The notes under the pieces: generated by a model
Databases searched by the model: none
Told to the model about the DNA's origin: nothing
Seen by the model: only the letters and a program-made list of their open reading frames with translations
Made by a program: the position numbers and the translations under genes
Shown: positions 62,745 to 64,000 of the stretch, one piece after another
Layout: each line of letters starts with the position of its first letter
Numbering within the stretch: the first letter of the stretch is position 1
NCBI RefSeq assembly: GCF_004114425.1
Contig: NZ_RDQF01000039.1
Coordinates: forward strand, 1 to 64,000
Direction: 5' to 3'
Source of the DNA: Bradyrhizobium vignae
GTDB taxonomy: Bacteria > Pseudomonadota > Alphaproteobacteria > Rhizobiales > Xanthobacteraceae
Length of the DNA stretch: 64,000 bases

Positions 62745-64000
62745 CTACTCCGCCGGCGCGGCGGACATCTCCGGATGTGCGGCGTAGGGCTCGCTGGCGC
62801 CGAGCTTGCCGGCGGCGAACAGCCCAGCGGCCATCACGGCGTAGGCCAGGGCGACCGCGGGCGTCACGCCAAAGCCGCCGCCAATGCCGACGGCTTCGCC
62901 GTGCATGAAGCCGAAATAGGTCAGCACCGCCCCGACCAGCGCAAAGGCGGACGCCTTCTCGAAATCGCGCTCGATGATGAAGACGCCGATGGCGCCGAGG
63001 ATGAGGCCGCCGAGGATGGAGCCGCCGCCCATCACCTCAAGACCGTGGTAGAACACGCCCTGCTGCGGCAGCGCGGCGATCGCGGCGGCTTTGACCGCAT
63101 CGGCCTTGTCGGCCGCCAAGCCGCCGACGGTTGCCGCCGCGTTCATGGTGGAGCCGAGCATCGTGTCGATCTGGAGCTTGGCCCAGGCGGCGAGATGCGG
63201 CGTCAGCGCCAGCACGATGGCGGGCGCGTGCTTGACCGGTGTCGTCTGGAATGCCTGCGCCCCGATCAGCATGCCGATGTAGAGCAAGATCGGCGAGATC
63301 GCGACGACAGGCACGAGTGCCAGCAGCACCGAGATGATGCCGAACCAGGACAGCACGACCACCATGACGCCGGTCGCCGCCGAGTAACCGATCCGACCGC
63401 CCATCGCCTTCCAGCCGGGATGGCCGATATAGACGGCGTTGATGAAGGGATTGCCCATCAGGCAGCCGATCAGGCTGACGACGCCGTCGGCGGTGAGCAC
63501 GCGCGTGGTCGGATATTCGTCGCCGGCCGCTTCCGCGCTCTCGACATTGTCCATGGCCTCGACGAGATCGTAGATGCCGAACGGAATGGCGGTGACGAGG
63601 ATGATGCCCAGGAATTCGAAGCCGGAGAAGACATGGTTTACCGCCGGGATCGGCACAGAAAAGCCGAAATTGGCAAAGGCCGCGCCGACACCTTTGAGGC
63701 TCAGGCCGCCGAGACCGAGCCCGAACAGGTTCGAGCCCCAGGCGATGATCATGCCGGCCGCGATCGCGACGAGGCCTGCGGGAACGCCGCGCCAATATTT
63801 CACCCCGCCGAACCAGCTCACCAGGATGATGGCGAAGCAGACGAGACCGATCTGCGGCGTCATGTACATTTCCAGCGCCGGCCGCATCGAGATGAAGGTG
63901 ATGGAGACGCCGGCAAGCGTGCCGAGTAGCGCCGCGCGCGGCGTGATCCTGCGGATGAACGGCGCGATGAAGCCGCCGATCATGAGAATGAAGCTCTGGA
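62745..64000 (-). CDS. NCS2-type purine permease, partial (5' end beyond window)
   Basis: At least 417 residues of a membrane permease with ten or more segments, open at the right edge (QSFILMIGGFIAPF). Family-like segments are YDLVEAMDNVESAEAAGDEYPTTR (split as YDLVEAMDNVESA and EAAGDEYPTTR), GNPFINAVYIGHPGWK and GGFGVTPAVALAY. It may carry xanthine, uracil or another nucleobase. It converges with soxA. Linkage to the Mo hydroxylase is suggestive of purine use but the two are on opposite strands. Confidence 0.75.
   Translation of the reverse strand, partial: QSFILMIGGFIAPFIRRITPRAALLGTLAGVSITFISMRPALEMYMTPQIGLVCFAIILVSWFGGVKYWRGVPAGLVAIAAGMIIAWGSNLFGLGLGGLSLKGVGAAFANFGFSVPIPAVNHVFSGFEFLGIILVTAIPFGIYDLVEAMDNVESAEAAGDEYPTTRVLTADGVVSLIGCLMGNPFINAVYIGHPGWKAMGGRIGYSAATGVMVVVLSWFGIISVLLALVPVVAISPILLYIGMLIGAQAFQTTPVKHAPAIVLALTPHLAAWAKLQIDTMLGSTMNAAATVGGLAADKADAVKAAAIAALPQQGVFYHGLEVMGGGSILGGLILGAIGVFIIERDFEKASAFALVGAVLTYFGFMHGEAVGIGGGFGVTPAVALAYAVMAAGLFAAGKLGASEPYAAHPEMSAAPAE

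Overview
The window is high-GC alphaproteobacterial DNA, most probably Bradyrhizobium or a close relative. The evidence is the gene order narK-bjgb-flp-nasC beside an nrtABC-type nitrate importer, small DUF1236-type secreted proteins, and several dispersed palindromic repeats of the kind common in Bradyrhizobium intergenic DNA. No rRNA, tRNA or CRISPR array was found.

Region by region. (1) 1-124: the edge of an IS481-family insertion sequence. (2) 177-11086: a nitrate assimilation and nitric-oxide detoxification block. Two minus-strand units (nrtABC, then narK-bjgb-flp-nasC) and a divergent plus-strand nirC/focA gene share one control scheme: sigma-54-like promoters, paired NtrC-like sites at a fixed distance, and a leader hairpin with an A1/G4 hexaloop placed near the predicted transcription start. 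A PP2C phosphatase-protein kinase fusion follows nirC. (3) 12.8-31.8 kb: mixed metabolic genes (intradiol dioxygenase, serine hydrolase, CcdA, enoyl-CoA hydratase, decarboxylating dehydrogenase, alcohol dehydrogenase, CoA-transferase, glycogen synthase, MpaB-like oxygenase, patatin plus 3-hydroxybutyrate dehydrogenase, two LysR regulators, a peroxiredoxin) and several very small secreted or membrane proteins. (4) 31.8-41.6 kb: transporters and a glycan group (debranching enzyme, ABC exporter, glycosyltransferase). (5) 41.6-43.9 kb: a decaying stretch with an alkylsulfatase remnant and a TRAP transporter whose dctQ/dctM genes are fused by an internal deletion. (6) 45.8-49.8 kb: a four-gene minus-strand unit coding for a coiled-coil membrane protein, a TAXI solute receptor, an unknown exported protein and a DsrE-like protein. 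(7) 50.2-51.9 kb: a repeat protein with 15 copies of a GDAGG...GGNDTF unit, bordered by AT-rich DNA. (8) 53.2-64 kb: an MFS exporter, a B12-binding radical SAM enzyme, a two-subunit molybdenum hydroxylase, a partial sulfur-oxidation set (soxF-X-Y-Z-A, no soxB or soxCD in the window) and a purine-type permease cut by the right edge.

How the parts work together. NrtABC and NarK bring nitrate in, NasC reduces it with electrons likely supplied through Flp, the haemoglobin Bjgb removes nitric oxide, and NirC moves nitrite. The leader hairpins fit NasT-type antitermination layered on nitrogen control by NtrC/RpoN. At the right end, molybdenum hydroxylase subunits lie directly upstream of c-type cytochromes and SoxYZ carriers, suggesting a periplasmic oxidation chain, although SoxY lacks the usual GGCGG tail and soxX carries a dispersed repeat in its leader. 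All functions are inferred from sequence recognition, with no database search.
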